DNA of 48,275 bases from Aquibacillus halophilus (GCF_009649745.1 NZ_WJNG01000020.1:3258-51532); one strand, 5' to 3'. Numbered from the stretch's first letter, positions 1 to 9,404 are shown. Translations and numbers: made by a program. The notes: generated by a model not told the origin, from the sequence alone.

Positions 1-467
<467 letters not shown>

Positions 468-636
468 TAAAATGATATGAGTTTTATGAATCAAAGAAAA
501 AAGTCGTTCGTTGAATAACTTGATGTCTCATTGCTTATCTAGTTTTGAAGGTATATATTAGGATATTTTCTAAAACACTTGCTTTTTTCATGCAATGTGA
601 ATATAATATACCTTGTCCCTAAATTTTATTTTATTG

Positions 637-753
637 GTCTGGTGGCAATAGCGGAAAGGTCACACCTGTTCCCATGCCGAACACAGTAGTTAAGCTTTCC
701 AGCGCCCATGGTAGTTGGGGCATTGCCCCTGCGAGAGTAGGACGCCGCCAGGC
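637..753 (+). rRNA. rrf: 5S ribosomal RNA
   Basis: A ~117-nt sequence with the conserved Bacillus 5S core (CCCATGCCGAACACAG, GAGAGTAGGACGCCGCC). The ends GTCTGGTGG and CCGCCAGGC pair to form helix I, which sets the boundaries. It lies ~170 nt after the 23S gene in the same rRNA operon and is followed by two tRNA genes. Confidence 0.96.
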
Positions 754-819
754 ATACTTTATAAGTATATTCTAAGTAAAATAGAATCTTAATAGGAAAT
801 TAAACTTTTCCTACATTAT

Positions 820-899
<80 letters not shown>

Positions 900-921
900 A
901 CTTTTAAAAACAACAAATAAT

Positions 922-998
922 GGTCCGGTAGTTCAGTTGGTTAGAATGCCTGCCTGTCACGCAGGAGGTCGCGGGTTCGAGTCCCGTCCGGACCGCCA
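922..998 (+). tRNA. tRNA-Asp (GUC)
   Basis: A 77-nt cloverleaf with acceptor stem GGTCCGG/CCGGACC, anticodon GTC in the loop CCTGTCACG, T-loop GGGTTCGAGTCCC and encoded CCA. It lies 25 nt after the initiator tRNA and is the last gene before the operon terminator. Confidence 0.95.
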
Positions 999-1013
999 TT
1001 ACATATTAATTAC

Positions 1014-1050
1014 AAAGGTCTTAGGAAAACTCTTCCTAAGACCTTTTTTT
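1014..1050 (+). terminator. Intrinsic terminator of the rRNA-tRNA operon
   Basis: A near-perfect stem (AAGGTCTTAGGA / TCCTAAGACCTT) with a short loop is followed by a run of seven T. It lies 16 nt after tRNA-Asp, so it ends the rrn transcript. The next ~200 nt before thiL show nothing else I can name. Confidence 0.88.
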
Positions 1051-1248
1051 ACTTTATAATCAGCTTAGTGCTTCATTAAGGTTTAATCAAATTTGTAACC
1101 ACAAGTGTAAATAAAGTTGATCTTCTGTAAATCTTTGTTTTTAGTTCATAGGACTTTGCCGAATTCCCAATAAAATAGCATGGTTGTTTTTAATTTGTAT
1201 GAGACTTTGCTATTATGTAAATAGATCTAATGGAAGTGGTGACTTGCA

Positions 1249-2223
1249 ATGGATGAGTTTGAATTTATTAAATCAATACAGCAAAAAAGTTATGTACAAC
1301 CAAGTTTAATTAAAGGTATCGGGGATGATGCTGCAGTCTTCCGTCAATCCTATCAGGATACAGTGATGGCAGTCGACACATTCGTAGAGAATATACACTT
1401 TTCTAGAAAGACGATGCATCCATTTCATGTAGGTTATCGAGTATTGGCTGCTAATATTAGTGATATGGCTGCAATGGGCTGTGATCCCGCATATTATTTA
1501 ATATCTATTGTTATTCCTGAAAGTTGGGCCGAAGACGAACTAAGTGAGATTTACAGGGGTATGAAAGAGATTGCAACTGAATACAAAATGGATTTAATAG
1601 GTGGAGATACTGTTTCAGGTAACGAACTAGTAATCTCGGTGACAATTGTAGGATTTGTAGCTAAAGGTAGCTCTAGATATCGTTCTAGTGCCCAAGATAA
1701 TGACAAGGTATTTGTTACAGGAACCCTAGGCGATTCCGCTGCTGGATATTATCTTTTAACCAATGAGTCTGATGGCGAAATTGGAGGTTATGATTACTTT
1801 GTAAATCGACATCGTATGCCCAAACCGAGAATAGCATTTGCTAAATGGTTAGAATCGCTTTCTAGAATATCCCTCAATGATATTAGTGATGGGATTGGTA
1901 ATGAAGCAGCAGAGATTGCCGAGGCGTCAAAGGTCTCGATTCATTTAGATTATAGTAAAATTCCTTATCACCATGATTTAGAGTACTTTACCCAAGAACA
2001 ACAAAAAAAATGGAAGTTGTTCGGTGGCGAAGATTTTGAATTAATTGGTACAGTTTCCGAAAAAGAATGGCCGTTAGTTGTAGAAGCAGGAAAACAGACA
2101 AATACTAAAGTAACTGAAATAGGTTATGTGAAGGATAATGTACATTCCAACAATTCAGTATTTCTGTATGAGGACAGTAAGGTAACTAAATTAGACAAAT
2201 TAGGTTATACGCATTTGAAATAG
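1249..2223 (+). CDS. thiL: Thiamine-monophosphate kinase
   Basis: This enzyme phosphorylates thiamine monophosphate with ATP to give thiamine diphosphate, the active cofactor. The 324-residue product has the ThiL/PurM fold signatures in order: GIGDDAAV near residue 24 (nucleotide and metal), VDTFVENIHF near 43, GGDTVSG near 120, DISDGIGNEA near 209 and FGGEDFEL near 254. Length is normal for the family. The ATG follows a purine-rich GTGGTGA ribosome site at 1235-1241. It is the first gene of a five-gene cluster, and tsaE starts a few bases after its stop. The same order occurs in B. subtilis (ydiA-ydiE). Confidence 0.95.
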   Translation: MDEFEFIKSIQQKSYVQPSLIKGIGDDAAVFRQSYQDTVMAVDTFVENIHFSRKTMHPFHVGYRVLAANISDMAAMGCDPAYYLISIVIPESWAEDELSEIYRGMKEIATEYKMDLIGGDTVSGNELVISVTIVGFVAKGSSRYRSSAQDNDKVFVTGTLGDSAAGYYLLTNESDGEIGGYDYFVNRHRMPKPRIAFAKWLESLSRISLNDISDGIGNEAAEIAEASKVSIHLDYSKIPYHHDLEYFTQEQQKKWKLFGGEDFELIGTVSEKEWPLVVEAGKQTNTKVTEIGYVKDNVHSNNSVFLYEDSKVTKLDKLGYTHLK

Positions 2224-2232
2224 GTGATGAAA

Positions 2233-2688
2233 ATGGAAAAATTTGAATTTACTAGCTGCACAACTGAGGAAACAAAACGATTGGCTAAAAAACTGTCACT
2301 CCTTCTCAAACCAGGGGATGTAATCACACTAGCAGGTGATCTTGGCGCTGGAAAAACAACTTTTACCAAAGGTATTGGTGCAGGTCTAGGAGTAACTCGA
2401 ACAATAAATAGTCCTACTTTTACGATTGTGAAGGAATATATGGGCGAACTACCGCTTTATCATATGGATGTATATCGGTTAGAAAATAGTGATGAGGACA
2501 TTGGATTTGAGGAATATTTTAACGGAAACGGTATAACGGTAATTGAATGGGCTATATTTATTAAAGATTTTCTACCGGAACATCGATTAGACATTGATAT
2601 TCGTCGTAAAGATGAAAATACTCGAATTATTACCTTTTTCCCCAAGGGAGAGGCTTTTGAAAAGATTTGTGAGGAGTTAGTAGGATGA
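2233..2688 (+). CDS. tsaE: tRNA t6A37 biosynthesis ATPase TsaE
   Basis: TsaE is the small P-loop ATPase that works with TsaB and TsaD to make N6-threonylcarbamoyladenosine at position 37 of ANN-decoding tRNAs. The Walker A motif GDLGAGKTT is near residues 36-44, followed by the family's SPTFTIVKEY segment and HMDVYRL. Length (151 aa) is usual. GTG at 2224 and ATG at 2227 are also in frame, but AGGTGA at 2222-2227 is best spaced for the ATG at 2233. The stop overlaps the tsaB start by four bases (ATGA), which suggests translational coupling. Confidence 0.93.
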   Translation: MEKFEFTSCTTEETKRLAKKLSLLLKPGDVITLAGDLGAGKTTFTKGIGAGLGVTRTINSPTFTIVKEYMGELPLYHMDVYRLENSDEDIGFEEYFNGNGITVIEWAIFIKDFLPEHRLDIDIRRKDENTRIITFFPKGEAFEKICEELVG

Positions 2689-3386
2689 ATATACTTTCGA
2701 TAGATACATCGAATCAAACAATGGGGATTGCTATAGTAAAGGATGGTCAGTTAGCTGGTGAGTATATTACCAACGTAAAAAAGAATCACTCTGTAAGGCT
2801 CATGCCTGCTATTGACCAATTAATGAGAGATACGGAAACTTCTCCAGAAGACTTGAAAAAAATTGTAGTTGCGAAAGGACCGGGTTCCTTTACAGGTATT
2901 AGAATAGGTCTATCCACTGCTAAAACAATGGCATGGGCATTAAAGATACCTGTAGTTGCTGTATCTAGTTTAGAGGCAGTAGCCTATCAAGGCAGCTTCT
3001 TTGACCAATTAATTTGTCCCTTTTTTGATGCACGAAGAGGATTAGTCTATACGGGTGTATACAGATGGAACGCTAGCGGTGAACTTGAACATATTGAAGA
3101 AGAAAAAAACATCATGCTTACTGAACTGCTAGACAAACTCGCACAACAAAAAAGCAGTGTTCTTTTTTTGAGTCAGGACATTGAGCTTCACAGGGATGTA
3201 ATAACCCAGACTATGGGAGACAAGGCTATAATTCCTGAGTCAAGTCACCACGTCCCGCGCCCATCGTTATTAGCACAAGTTGGTGCAGATAAGGATGCCG
3301 ATGAATTACATACGCTAACACCTAATTACTTAAGACTAGCTGAAGCTGAAGCTAATTGGTTGAAACAACAGCAAGGAAAAGATTAA
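2685..3386 (+). CDS. tsaB: tRNA t6A37 biosynthesis protein TsaB
   Basis: TsaB is an ASKHA-fold partner of TsaD. It forms the TsaB-TsaD heterodimer needed for threonylcarbamoyl transfer and has no catalytic activity of its own. The 233-residue sequence starts with ILSIDTSNQTMGIA (phosphate-1-like loop) and has GPGSFTGIRIGLSTAK near residue 67, the classic TsaB/YeaZ signature. A strong GAGGAG site precedes the ATG, which overlaps the tsaE stop. rimI starts on the last base of its stop codon. Confidence 0.94.
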   Translation: MNILSIDTSNQTMGIAIVKDGQLAGEYITNVKKNHSVRLMPAIDQLMRDTETSPEDLKKIVVAKGPGSFTGIRIGLSTAKTMAWALKIPVVAVSSLEAVAYQGSFFDQLICPFFDARRGLVYTGVYRWNASGELEHIEEEKNIMLTELLDKLAQQKSSVLFLSQDIELHRDVITQTMGDKAIIPESSHHVPRPSLLAQVGADKDADELHTLTPNYLRLAEAEANWLKQQQGKD

Positions 3387-3832
3387 TGGCTACTATTATA
3401 ATCAGGCAAATGACAGTTCAGGACATAGATCAAGTAATAGAAATTGAAATGTCCTCATTTGGTGTACCGTGGACTAAAGATGTATTTTACAAGGAATTAA
3501 CAGAAAATCCATATGCAATTTATTTTGTAATAGAAAAGCAAGGTACTATTCTTGGCTATTGTGGGTTGTGGGTAGTAATTGATGAAGCTTCTATTACTAA
3601 TATTGCAATACTTCCAAAATACAGAGGAAAGAAATACGGGAGAGCACTGTTTCAATATGTATTGAATCAATCGATTGCACTAGGTGCCCAAACACTTTCA
3701 CTGGAAGTACGGATAAGTAATATAGTAGCTCAAAATATGTACCGAAGATTTGGACTTATTCCGGGTGGAATTAGAAAAAACTATTATACAGATGACAATG
3801 AGGATGCGTTAGTAATGTGGGTGAAATTATGA
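3386..3832 (+). CDS. rimI: Ribosomal protein S18-alanine N-acetyltransferase
   Basis: A GNAT-fold acetyltransferase of 148 residues, predicted to acetylate the N-terminal alanine of ribosomal protein S18. The acetyl-CoA binding loop appears as [14 protein letters not shown] near residues 73-86. The later [13 protein letters not shown] segment is typical of RimI. The chosen ATG overlaps the tsaB stop by one base (TAATG) and follows AAGGAA. An upstream in-frame TTG at 3356 inside tsaB lacks a ribosome site and is rejected. The position between tsaB and tsaD is conserved in Bacillus (ydiD). Confidence 0.92.
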   Translation: MATIIIRQMTVQDIDQVIEIEMSSFGVPWTKDVFYKELTENPYAIYFVIEKQGTILGYCGLWVVIDEASITNIAILPKYRGKKYGRALFQYVLNQSIALGAQTLSLEVRISNIVAQNMYRRFGLIPGGIRKNYYTDDNEDALVMWVKL

Positions 3833-4860
3833 AAAAAGATCAATTTATATTAGGAATTGAAACAAGTTGTGATGAGACGGCCATGGCAATAGTTAAAAAT
3901 GGAGTAGAAGTGGTTGCTAATGTTGTTGCATCACAAATAGAAAGTCATAAGCGTTTTGGTGGAGTGGTGCCAGAGATTGCTTCTAGACACCATGTGGAGC
4001 AAATTACGATTGTATTGGAAGAAACATTTGAGAAAGCCAATATGAGCGTTGAGGATATGGATGCAATTGCTGTCACAGAAGGTCCTGGACTAGTGGGAGC
4101 TCTATTAATTGGCGTTAATTCGGCAAAGGCATTAGCATTTGCAAAAAATAAACCATTGGTTGGTGTCCACCATATAGCAGGTCACATCTATGCCAATCGT
4201 TTGAACAAAGAATTTTCGTTTCCGTTATTGGCACTTGTGGTCTCTGGTGGTCATACGGAGTTAATCGTAATGCGTGAGCATGGATCCTTTGAAATCATAG
4301 GAGAGACACGAGATGATGCTGCTGGAGAAGCCTATGACAAGGTAGCTAGAACATTACAGCTACCTTATCCCGGTGGTCCACACATTGATCGCTTGGCTAA
4401 AGTGGGTGAAGCGAATATTGATTTCCCACGAGCCTGGCTTGAGGATGATTCGTATGATTTTAGTTTCAGTGGTTTAAAATCAGCTGTTATTAATACGTTA
4501 CACAATGCTGAACAGCGTGGAGTAACGCTTAAAAAAGAAGATGTCGCTGCAAGCTTTCAAGCTAGTGTAGTAGAAGTGTTAACTGCTAAAACCTATAAGG
4601 CTGCTAAGGAATATGGGGTTAAGCAGGTGATTGTCGCTGGTGGTGTTGCAGCAAACCAGGGGCTCAGGAATGAATTACAATTAAAATTTAATGATGAAAT
4701 AGAATTATTAATACCCCCATTGGATTTATGTACTGATAATGCAGCGATGATTGCTGCTGCGGGGAGTATAGCATATGATCAAGGCCACAGAGCAGGCTGG
4801 GATTTAAATGCTAATCCGTCTTTAGATTTAGAAAAATATTCCTTAAGGGGAACTCTGTAA
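3829..4860 (+). CDS. tsaD: tRNA N6-adenosine threonylcarbamoyltransferase TsaD
   Basis: TsaD transfers the threonylcarbamoyl group from TC-AMP onto A37 of tRNA. The 343-residue product has the metal-binding histidines in [10 protein letters not shown], the IETSCDETA start, [30 protein letters not shown] and [12 protein letters not shown], all standard for the Kae1/TsaD family. The ATG shares ATGA with the rimI stop. An in-frame GTG 12 bases upstream is less likely. It is the last gene of the thiL-tsaEB-rimI-tsaD cluster, followed by a hairpin terminator and then a DnaA-box cluster. Confidence 0.96.
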   Translation: MKKDQFILGIETSCDETAMAIVKNGVEVVANVVASQIESHKRFGGVVPEIASRHHVEQITIVLEETFEKANMSVEDMDAIAVTEGPGLVGALLIGVNSAKALAFAKNKPLVGVHHIAGHIYANRLNKEFSFPLLALVVSGGHTELIVMREHGSFEIIGETRDDAAGEAYDKVARTLQLPYPGGPHIDRLAKVGEANIDFPRAWLEDDSYDFSFSGLKSAVINTLHNAEQRGVTLKKEDVAASFQASVVEVLTAKTYKAAKEYGVKQVIVAGGVAANQGLRNELQLKFNDEIELLIPPLDLCTDNAAMIAAAGSIAYDQGHRAGWDLNANPSLDLEKYSLRGTL

Positions 4861-4872
4861 ATTAACTTATCA

Positions 4873-4908
4873 AGGCTTCCTTTTATTAAGAGGAAGCCTG
4901 TTATTCGT
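4873..4908 (+). terminator. Terminator after tsaD
   Basis: A nine-base perfect stem (AGGCTTCCT / AGGAAGCCT) around a short loop, followed by a T-rich but interrupted tail (GTTATTCGTT). The placement just after the tsaD stop supports a terminator. The weak U-tract lowers certainty. Confidence 0.65.
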
Positions 4909-4960
4909 TCTGTAAAATGATGAGAAATTTGTAAAATCATTTTCTTACATCATTCTACAA

Positions 4961-5211
4961 TTATCAACAATATTTTCAACCACCTGTGGATAAGTATTTA
5001 GCAAGTGTAGTGTAATTAATGTTTACAGTGAGGATAACTTTTGTGGATAACTACATAAAAAGCTGTGGATTATGTGTATAACCTTGTTGAAAACCTAAAA
5101 ACCAATGACCACATTGTGGATAATCCTGTTAGTAAGTGGATAATTCACTTACATTATGTTATTACATAAAAAAAGAGGTATCCAAACACGAAAATGCTCG
5201 ATTTATCCACA
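4961..5211. promoter_or_regulatory. DnaA-box cluster in the tsaD-ydiF gap
   Basis: Four exact DnaA boxes (TTATCCACA or its complement) lie at 4985-4993, 5042-5050, 5115-5123 and 5203-5211. A fifth at 5073-5081 reads TTATACACA on the minus strand. One-mismatch copies are at 4961-4969, 5029-5037, 5064-5072 and 5135-5143. All but those at 4961 and 5203 share one orientation. The 420-nt gap (4861-5280) contains no gene. B. subtilis has a known oriC-external DnaA-binding cluster between gcp (tsaD) and ydiF, so this is very probably the orthologous element that titrates DnaA and tempers replication initiation. Confidence 0.85.
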
Positions 5212-5228
5212 ATTAAGTCGAATTCAAT

Positions 5229-5279
5229 TAAAAAGCACAAGACCTTATGTGACTTTTGAAAATCACAGGTCTTGTGCTA
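5229..5279 (-). terminator. Terminator of the ydiF-type ABC-F gene (minus strand)
   Basis: A perfect 12-base stem (AGCACAAGACCT / AGGTCTTGTGCT) with an inner TGTGA/TCACA stem. On the minus strand it is followed by a run of five T. It sits directly after the stop of the leftward ABC-F gene. Confidence 0.85.
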
Positions 5280-5280
5280 G

Positions 5281-7212
5281 TTATTTTTCACTATGAAGTT
5301 CTTCCCATTCCTCCATAAGCTTTTCTAAAGTTGCATTGTAATCTTCATTTTTCTGTGTCAGCTCAAGTGATTTTTCATGATCTTGAAACACTTCTGGTTG
5401 GCACAATAAATCTTCAATTTCCTGTACACTTTCTTCAATGTGTTCTATTTCTTGCTCAATCTCAGTAATGCGTCGTTCTCTTTTTCTTGACTCTTTTTTT
5501 ACTGCCTTTTCCTGTTGGAATAAAACCTTTGTTTCATTTGTTTCATCTATCGTTTGGTTTGAAGCCTCTTCCAGTTCTTTCAACTCATATTCTTCCTGTT
5601 TTTTTTCTAAATAATAGTCGTAGTCTCCAAGATAAACAGTTGTTTCTTTAGGTTGCATTTCAACAACCTCTGTAGCAATTTTGTTTATAAAATATCTGTC
5701 GTGTGAGACGAATAATATTGTTCCAGGGAAGTCTATTAATGCTGCCTCAAGCACTTCTTTACTATCTAAGTCTAAGTGGTTGGTCGGCTCATCAAGAATA
5801 AGTAGGTTTGATTTTTCCATCATGAGCTTGGCTAATGATAGCCTAGCCTTTTCTCCACCACTTAATGATGAAACAATCTTAAGGACATCATCTCCTGAAA
5901 AGAGAAAGTTACCTAAGACGGTGCGAATATCTTTTTCATTCATCATTGGATAATCGTCCCAAAGTTCAAGTAGAACAGTTTTATTTGAATTAAGTTTTGT
6001 CTGTTCCTGATCGTAATAGCCTATTTGTACATTTGTACCAATTTGTAATGTACCTTGATTAGCCTTATAGTCACCGATAATCGTTTTTAATAAAGTTGTT
6101 TTACCAACACCATTAGGTCCTACTAATGCAATACTCTCACCCCGAGAGACATCAAAACTTAGGTTTGAGAAAATGAAGTCCTGTTGATTGTCATATGAAA
6201 AAGCCAAATCTTTTAGTTTCAAAACGTCATTTCCACTGCGTTTATCTATCTGGAAAGAGAACCTAGCAGATGCTTCATCCCCACTTGGTTTGTCCATTTT
6301 CTCCATTTTTTCTAGCTGTTTTCTTCGACTTTGTGCCCGTTTTGTTGTAGAAGCTCGGACAATATTTTTTTGGACGAAATCTTCTAATCTTTTAATCTCT
6401 GCTTGCTGCTTATCGAATTGTTTTGACTCCCGTTCATAATCGAGTGCTTTTTTTTCTAAATACTTACTATAGTTTCCGTGATATTTTGTAGATTGATGTC
6501 TAGATATTTCATAAATGTTGTTGACTGTTTTATCTAGAAAATATCTATCATGGGACACAATAACTACAGCACCACTATAACCATTTAAATAGCCCTCTAG
6601 CCACGTTAGTGTTTCGATGTCTAGATGGTTTGTTGGTTCATCAAGGATCAATATGTCCGGTTTAGCAAGTAGTAGTTTCCCTAAAGCTAAACGAGTTTTT
6701 TGTCCGCCACTTAACTCATTAATGGTTGTAGTTAAATCATAATCCTGAAACTGCAAACCATTCAGAACACCTTTAATTTCGGCTTCGTATTGATAACCGC
6801 CTTCAGTTTTGAATTCTTGTTGTTTTTTGTCATATTCGAATAAAAGTTGTTGATAGGCTTTAGTATCATTAATGAGTTCAGGATCCCCCATTTGTTGTTC
6901 CATGTTTCTAAGTGAATTTTCCTTTTTAATCAAGTGTTCAAAGACTAACAGCATTTCATCCCATATCGACTGTTTAGAGTCTAAACCAGTATTCTGTGCA
7001 AGGTATCCTACAGAAACGTCTTTTGGTTTATGAATAGTTCCTTCATCGTAAGAAAGGTTGTTAGACATTATTTTTAAGAGTGTTGATTTACCGGTACCGT
7101 TTCTACCAACTACTGCAATACGATCATTGGTTTTAATTTCTAGTTTAATGTTAGATAATATAGTTTCAGCGCCGTAACGCTTTGTAATATTGTTCACCTG
7201 CATTAAGATCAT
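5281..7212 (-). CDS. ydiF: ABC-F family ATPase (YdiF type)
   Basis: A cytoplasmic protein with two ABC ATPase domains and no membrane segment, as in ABC-F factors that act on the ribosome (EttA/Uup/Vga relatives). The first domain has Walker A GRNGTGKST near residue 36, signature LSGGQ and Walker B LILDEPTNHLD. A basic charged interdomain linker follows (FVQKNIVRASTTKRAQSRRKQLE), and then the second domain with GPNGVGKTT, LSGGE and a second LILDEPTNHLD. The C-terminus is a long charged coiled coil. Length is 643 aa. GTG at 7221 is in frame, but AGAGGTGA is well spaced only for the ATG at 7212. The precise cellular role of YdiF is not established, and antibiotic resistance should not be assumed. 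Confidence 0.92.
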   Translation of the reverse strand: MILMQVNNITKRYGAETILSNIKLEIKTNDRIAVVGRNGTGKSTLLKIMSNNLSYDEGTIHKPKDVSVGYLAQNTGLDSKQSIWDEMLLVFEHLIKKENSLRNMEQQMGDPELINDTKAYQQLLFEYDKKQQEFKTEGGYQYEAEIKGVLNGLQFQDYDLTTTINELSGGQKTRLALGKLLLAKPDILILDEPTNHLDIETLTWLEGYLNGYSGAVVIVSHDRYFLDKTVNNIYEISRHQSTKYHGNYSKYLEKKALDYERESKQFDKQQAEIKRLEDFVQKNIVRASTTKRAQSRRKQLEKMEKMDKPSGDEASARFSFQIDKRSGNDVLKLKDLAFSYDNQQDFIFSNLSFDVSRGESIALVGPNGVGKTTLLKTIIGDYKANQGTLQIGTNVQIGYYDQEQTKLNSNKTVLLELWDDYPMMNEKDIRTVLGNFLFSGDDVLKIVSSLSGGEKARLSLAKLMMEKSNLLILDEPTNHLDLDSKEVLEAALIDFPGTILFVSHDRYFINKIATEVVEMQPKETTVYLGDYDYYLEKKQEEYELKELEEASNQTIDETNETKVLFQQEKAVKKESRKRERRITEIEQEIEHIEESVQEIEDLLCQPEVFQDHEKSLELTQKNEDYNATLEKLMEEWEELHSEK

Positions 7213-7371
7213 TTTACTCACCTCTGTATATTAAGTGTATCGCAGTTTTCTTCTAACTAGCAAGCTTGATTAATGCAGTAGTACCTTTAAATAATGGAAA
7301 CCTAAAAATCGCTCGATTAAAGTACTGAATAAAATACTAGCATTTATAAATTAATAACTATACTATTGAGT

Positions 7372-7389
7372 TAGTGAAATTTTTCACGA
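7372..7389. promoter_or_regulatory. Predicted Rex operator
   Basis: TAGTGAA-ATTT-TTCACGA matches the Firmicute Rex consensus TTGTGAA-N4-TTCACAA at 12 of 14 defined positions and is an almost perfect palindrome. It lies between the divergent ydiF and rex genes, so autoregulation of rex is the simplest reading. This is a motif match only. Confidence 0.5.
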
Positions 7390-7455
7390 CATCCCCAGCT
7401 ATTTTTGTTAAACTATATTTAAATGTTTATTTAGTTTGTAATATAAAGAATTCTA

Positions 7456-7485
7456 TTGTAATTATTTGTCTAAAGTAAGTATAAA
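7456..7485 (+). promoter_or_regulatory. Possible sigma-A promoter of rex
   Basis: TTGTAA, an 18-nt spacer and TATAAA lie ~100 nt before the rex start in an AT-rich gap, where chance matches are common. The rest of the 375-nt gap between ydiF and rex shows only the predicted Rex box. Confidence 0.35.
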
Positions 7486-7587
7486 ATAAATGTACACGCT
7501 ATCAGAATAGAACGAAAAAACTAGTTACTATTATTAGCAAATTTTGGGGAAGCTAAAGCTAAATTTAGTCAAATGAGGGGAATAATC

Positions 7588-8229
7588 ATGAGCGATAATA
7601 AAATACCACAGGCTACAGCAAAGAGATTACCATTATACTATCGTTTTTTAAATAACTTATATGCCAAAGGAAAACTTAGAGTTTCATCTAAGGAGTTAAG
7701 TGAAGCTGTAAAGGTAGATTCAGCAACAATTAGAAGAGACTTTTCTTACTTCGGCGCATTAGGAAAAAAAGGCTACGGATATAATGTTGAATACCTATTA
7801 GGCTTTTTTCGCAAAACATTGGACCAGGATGAGATCACTCGTATTGTCTTAATAGGTGTGGGTAATTTGGGAACGGCATTTTTACAATATAATTTCACAA
7901 AAAATAACAACACAAAAATTGAAATGGCATTCGATGCAGATCCAAATAAAGTTGGTCAAGTAATCGGTGGGGTCCCTATTTATCATATAGATGATCTGGA
8001 AGAAAAAATAAGTAACATAACAGTGGCTATCTTGACGGTTCCGGTTTCTGAAGCTCAAATTATAACAGACCGATTGATTCAAGCTGGCACTTCAGGTATA
8101 TTAAATTTTACTCCAGCTAGAATTACTGTGCCTGATGAAGTTCGTGTTCATCATATTGATCTGGCCGTAGAACTTCAATCATTGGTGTATTTCCTTAAGC
8201 ACTATCCACTCGATGGTGGTACGGAATAA
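7588..8229 (+). CDS. rex: Redox-sensing transcriptional repressor Rex
   Basis: Rex senses the NADH/NAD+ ratio and represses fermentative and low-oxygen respiratory genes until NADH displaces it from DNA. The 213-residue product has an N-terminal winged helix (residues ~1-80: [27 protein letters not shown]) and a Rossmann domain with the NAD-binding loop GVGNLG at residues 90-95. The ATG at 7588 follows GAGGGG with 7-nt spacing; the in-frame ATG at 7573 has no ribosome site. A Rex-like palindrome upstream suggests autoregulation. A bidirectional terminator follows. Confidence 0.95.
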   Translation: MSDNKIPQATAKRLPLYYRFLNNLYAKGKLRVSSKELSEAVKVDSATIRRDFSYFGALGKKGYGYNVEYLLGFFRKTLDQDEITRIVLIGVGNLGTAFLQYNFTKNNNTKIEMAFDADPNKVGQVIGGVPIYHIDDLEEKISNITVAILTVPVSEAQIITDRLIQAGTSGILNFTPARITVPDEVRVHHIDLAVELQSLVYFLKHYPLDGGTE

Positions 8230-8251
8230 TACTTTTAAACTTAGATTTAAT

Positions 8252-8293
8252 AAAAAACAGCTAACCATTTTAGTCAGGTTAGCTGTTTTTTTA
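8252..8293. terminator. Bidirectional terminator between rex and ydiK
   Basis: An 11-base perfect stem (AACAGCTAACC / GGTTAGCTGTT) is flanked by A-runs on the left and T-runs on the right. It can stop rex on the plus strand and the ydiL-ydiK transcript on the minus strand. Confidence 0.85.
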
Positions 8294-8494
8294 TTCTTTC
8301 TTTTTGGACTTTTTAAGTTTAAAATGCATCTTAAATAGCCTAAAAGATACGACAAAGTCTAGTGTTGCAAAAAAAGCGAGCAAGATTGTCATGAAATTCC
8401 ATACAGTATCTTCAACTGATTGTGTTGCTATATAAGTGAATACAACTCCCATACCAAAGTATAAAGAAGCCATAAACAGTGGTGATGTTCTCAT
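8291..8494 (-). CDS. ydiK: Small membrane protein, YdiK family (DUF4305)
   Basis: A 67-residue protein with two hydrophobic helices (SLYFGMGVVFTYIA near 10-24 and FMTILLAFFATLDFVVSF near 34-51) and a lysine-rich C-terminal tail, so a small two-span membrane protein with no enzymatic motif. Its ribosome site GGAGG lies in the last codons of the upstream ydiL gene, only 7 bases away, so the two are co-transcribed leftward. The pair ydiL-ydiK next to groES is conserved in Bacillus. Function is unknown. Confidence 0.8.
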   Translation of the reverse strand: MRTSPLFMASLYFGMGVVFTYIATQSVEDTVWNFMTILLAFFATLDFVVSFRLFKMHFKLKKSKKKE

Positions 8495-8501
8495 GTTTTA
8501 C

Positions 8502-9206
8502 TTAGCCTCCAATAATGATCATTTGCAATTGCTCTAATTGTTCTAACATTTTATCTAATTCTTCCTGGTCAAGTGTTAATTGTCCAACAACAGCATAAGT
8601 GTTAATAGACATGTGCGCAATTATGGGCACTATAATTCGCTTTGTTTTAACGTATAGAAATGAAAATACTATCCCCATAGCCGTATAGACCAAAATATGT
8701 GGGTTGTCATTATGAACAAGCCCAAAGACTAGTGCTGAAGCCAAAGCCGCTATAATAAAATTAGTGCGCTTATAAATGCTACCAAAGATAACCTTTCTAA
8801 AAATAATTTCTTCTAAAATCGGAGCAATGATAGTAACCACAATAATAAAAATAGGAGCGGACCTTGCGATAGCCATGATGTCCATCGTATTTTGAGACCC
8901 TGGTTTAATATTGAGTACAAAAGTCTCGATGATAATCGCAGCAAATTGTGCGAAAAAGGCTAAAAATATTCCTAGTATCGACCACAGAATAATAGTACCT
9001 ATTTCCATATTACCACGTACATCTTTCATTTCATCTCTAAGTAAATACATTATAACTACCAAGGCAACAATAAAACTAAATAAACTCCAAGATACAACTG
9101 CAAATAACGCATCTATATTGAACAAATTAATAATAGGTAAAACAACGATACCAGATAATTGCATAATAAGGTAAGTCAAAAGGACATACCAATATTTTTT
9201 AGGCAA
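8502..9206 (-). CDS. ydiL: CPBP (CAAX-type) intramembrane protease, YdiL
   Basis: A 234-residue multi-span membrane protein of the CPBP/Abi family of predicted glutamic-type intramembrane proteases. The three family motifs are present in order: EEIIFR near residue 135, FGLVH near 161 and HMSIN near 198. The predicted start is TTG at 9206 behind AAGGAG with ~10-nt spacing, with no better in-frame start. It is the first gene of a two-gene leftward unit with ydiK and is divergent from groES. Its natural substrate is not known. Confidence 0.88.
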   Translation of the reverse strand: MPKKYWYVLLTYLIMQLSGIVVLPIINLFNIDALFAVVSWSLFSFIVALVVIMYLLRDEMKDVRGNMEIGTIILWSILGIFLAFFAQFAAIIIETFVLNIKPGSQNTMDIMAIARSAPIFIIVVTIIAPILEEIIFRKVIFGSIYKRTNFIIAALASALVFGLVHNDNPHILVYTAMGIVFSFLYVKTKRIIVPIIAHMSINTYAVVGQLTLDQEELDKMLEQLEQLQMIIIGG

Positions 9207-9365
9207 AAAGCAACGACTCCTTCAAGGTAAATTTACTAAGATTACTATATTGTACGTATTTTAACACAAGTTTAGAATAGAATTAAAATAGTTAGTCCCA
9301 TACTGTAGAAACATACATAATTATAGGAGAAATATAAATGTCGAAAAAAAAATAATTTACTTTAC

Positions 9366-9394
9366 TTGCAAATTTAAATGCAATTCATTATGAT
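9366..9394 (+). promoter_or_regulatory. Sigma-A promoter of groESL
   Basis: TTGCAA (9366-9371), a 17-nt spacer and TATGAT (9389-9394) lie directly before the CIRCE operator, so transcription should start near 9401 with CIRCE at the 5' end of the mRNA. Confidence 0.85.
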
Positions 9395-9404
9395 AAGAAT
9401 TGTG

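Noticed and set aside
5281-7212. Calling the ABC-F gene an antibiotic-resistance determinant
   Set aside because: Sequence and synteny match housekeeping YdiF. Nothing in the window ties it to a specific drug-resistance subfamily.
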